This document shows positions 62,986 to 64,000 of a stretch of 64,000 bases of DNA, piece by piece. The position numbers were made by a program, and so were the translations under genes. The stretch comes from Solibacillus sp040273735. GTDB lineage: Bacteria > Bacillota > Bacilli > Bacillales_A > Planococcaceae. Below the pieces are notes generated by a model that worked only from the letters and a program-made list of their open reading frames with translations, ran no database searches and was not told the origin of the DNA. The stretch covers positions 1 to 64,000 of the forward strand of contig NZ_JBELZM010000007.1 of NCBI RefSeq assembly GCF_040273735.1, read 5' to 3'. Numbering within the stretch: position 1 is the first letter of the stretch; every line of letters starts with the position of its first letter.

Positions 62986-64000
62986 CTAATCCTCTTTTGG
63001 CTTGGCAAAAATCATTCGCCCAGCGGATGTTTGAAGTACGCTCGTCACCGTAACTGTAATCGCCTGGCCAATATAGCTTCGGCCGCCTTCTACTACAATC
63101 ATTGTTCCGTCATCTAAATAGGCAACACCTTGATTGTGTTCTTTCCCGTCTTTAATGACAACGACTTGCATATCTTCACCCGGAATAACGACCGGTTTCA
63201 CCGCGTTTGCCAAATCATTAATATTCAATACTTGCACACGGTGCAGTTCACAAACTTTATTTAAGTTGAAATCATTCGTCAATATTTGAGCACTCATGTT
63301 TTTTGCTAAGCGAACCAGCTTCAAGTCCACTTCAGACACATCTTCAAAATCCACTTCCGTAATAAGTACCTTCGAAGCACGTTCGTCCTGAAGACGTTTT
63401 AAAATATCGAGACCTCTGCGACCACGCGTACGCTTCAATGTATCGGATGAATCCGCAATATGCTGGAGTTCTGTTAATACAAACTGAGGCACGACTAAAA
63501 CCCCTTCCACAAAGCCTGTTGCTGAAATATCGGCAATACGCCCATCAATGATGACACTCGTATCAAGTAATTTGTACTGTTCCTGACCTTCCTTGACAGA
63601 ACCGTCACTTTGACGCTTTTTCGTGGATTTCCCGGAAAATATCTGCAATAGCTCATCCCGTTTACTAAAACCTAACCGGAAGCCGAGATAGCCCAGAACA
63701 ATAGATAAAATAGCAGGAACAACAGCAGTAATTACGGGAATGTTCATTTGATTGATTGCGACACCGACCAATGTTGCTACACATAGTCCTACGATTAAAC
63801 CGAGTGTACCAAACAGTAAATCCGCTGCAGGCAATTTGAATAGTACTTCCTCTAACCAAGTAATTAATTTTACAAAGTAATCAGACAACGCAAACGATAA
63901 AACGAATAATAAAGCAGCACCTATCGCAACACTGAAGTATGGATTATTAAGCCAAGGATTGGATGATAAGTTCATGAATGCATATAAGGGCGGTAAGAAA
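62986..64000 (-). CDS. yacL: PIN-TRAM domain membrane protein YacL (5' end outside window)
   Basis: At least 338 aa of a protein about 366 aa long in B. subtilis; the frame stays open through 64000 (upstream residues FLPPLYAF match YacL), so the ATG at 63975 is internal and the true start is beyond the window. Four hydrophobic helices lead to a PIN nuclease domain LLDTSVIIDGRIADI (about 135-270 of the visible part) with acidic residues, then a TRAM domain ending TSAGRMIFAKPKED. Precise role unknown. Confidence 0.93.
   Translation of the reverse strand, partial: FLPPLYAFMNLSSNPWLNNPYFSVAIGAALLFVLSFALSDYFVKLITWLEEVLFKLPAADLLFGTLGLIVGLCVATLVGVAINQMNIPVITAVVPAILSIVLGYLGFRLGFSKRDELLQIFSGKSTKKRQSDGSVKEGQEQYKLLDTSVIIDGRIADISATGFVEGVLVVPQFVLTELQHIADSSDTLKRTRGRRGLDILKRLQDERASKVLITEVDFEDVSEVDLKLVRLAKNMSAQILTNDFNLNKVCELHRVQVLNINDLANAVKPVVIPGEDMQVVVIKDGKEHNQGVAYLDDGTMIVVEGGRSYIGQAITVTVTSVLQTSAGRMIFAKPKED

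Overview
The window is a low-GC Firmicutes chromosome segment, most like the Bacillales family Planococcaceae (Solibacillus, Lysinibacillus or relatives). The grounds are Bacillus-type gene order across the whole translation and transcription region, strong AGGAGG Shine-Dalgarno (SD) sites, TTG/GTG starts on rpoB, rpoC, sigH and ispD, and sporulation genes (gerD, cwlD, kbaA, sigH). Nearly everything lies on the minus strand, so transcription runs from the right edge to the left. The genus is inferred; no 16S sequence is inside the window.

Read in transcription order: yacL (cut by the right edge)-ispD-ispF-gltX; a cysteine T-box, cysS-mrnC-rlmB-rae1; sigH-rpmG-secE-nusG; rplK-rplA; L10 leader, rplJ-rplL; ybxB; rpoB-rpoC; the str operon (L7Ae-like gene-rpsL-rpsG-fusA-tuf); an accessory block (glcB malate synthase, a LysR regulator, a BceRS-BceAB-type antimicrobial-peptide module, a YuiF-like antiporter); the S10-spc-alpha super-operon from rpsJ to rplQ; ecfA1-ecfA2-ecfT-truA; rplM-rpsI; a second accessory block (C45-type Ntn hydrolase, small basic protein, heterodimeric ABC exporter); cwlD-salA-gerD-kbaA and a degenerate pdaB-like gene; and the leader and promoter of an rRNA operon that runs off the left edge.

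Compared with Bacillus subtilis (from memory), map and its small neighbour are absent between adk and infA, cysE is absent between gltX and cysS, and the two accessory blocks interrupt the core order. About 40 genes build ribosomes, RNA polymerase and translation factors. The accessory genes handle envelope stress, efflux and the glyoxylate shunt.

I see no phage, insertion sequence, CRISPR array, tRNA gene or toxin-antitoxin pair, and no clear novel multi-gene system. The most interesting material is non-coding: an attenuator-like three-state leader before ecfA1, a hairpin-packed rpoB-rpoC gap with a terminator, terminator-like hairpins in the rpoB leader, nusG and ispF starts whose SD is separated by a hairpin, cwlD starting inside a terminator, and a palindromic operator between the Ntn hydrolase and the ABC exporter operon.
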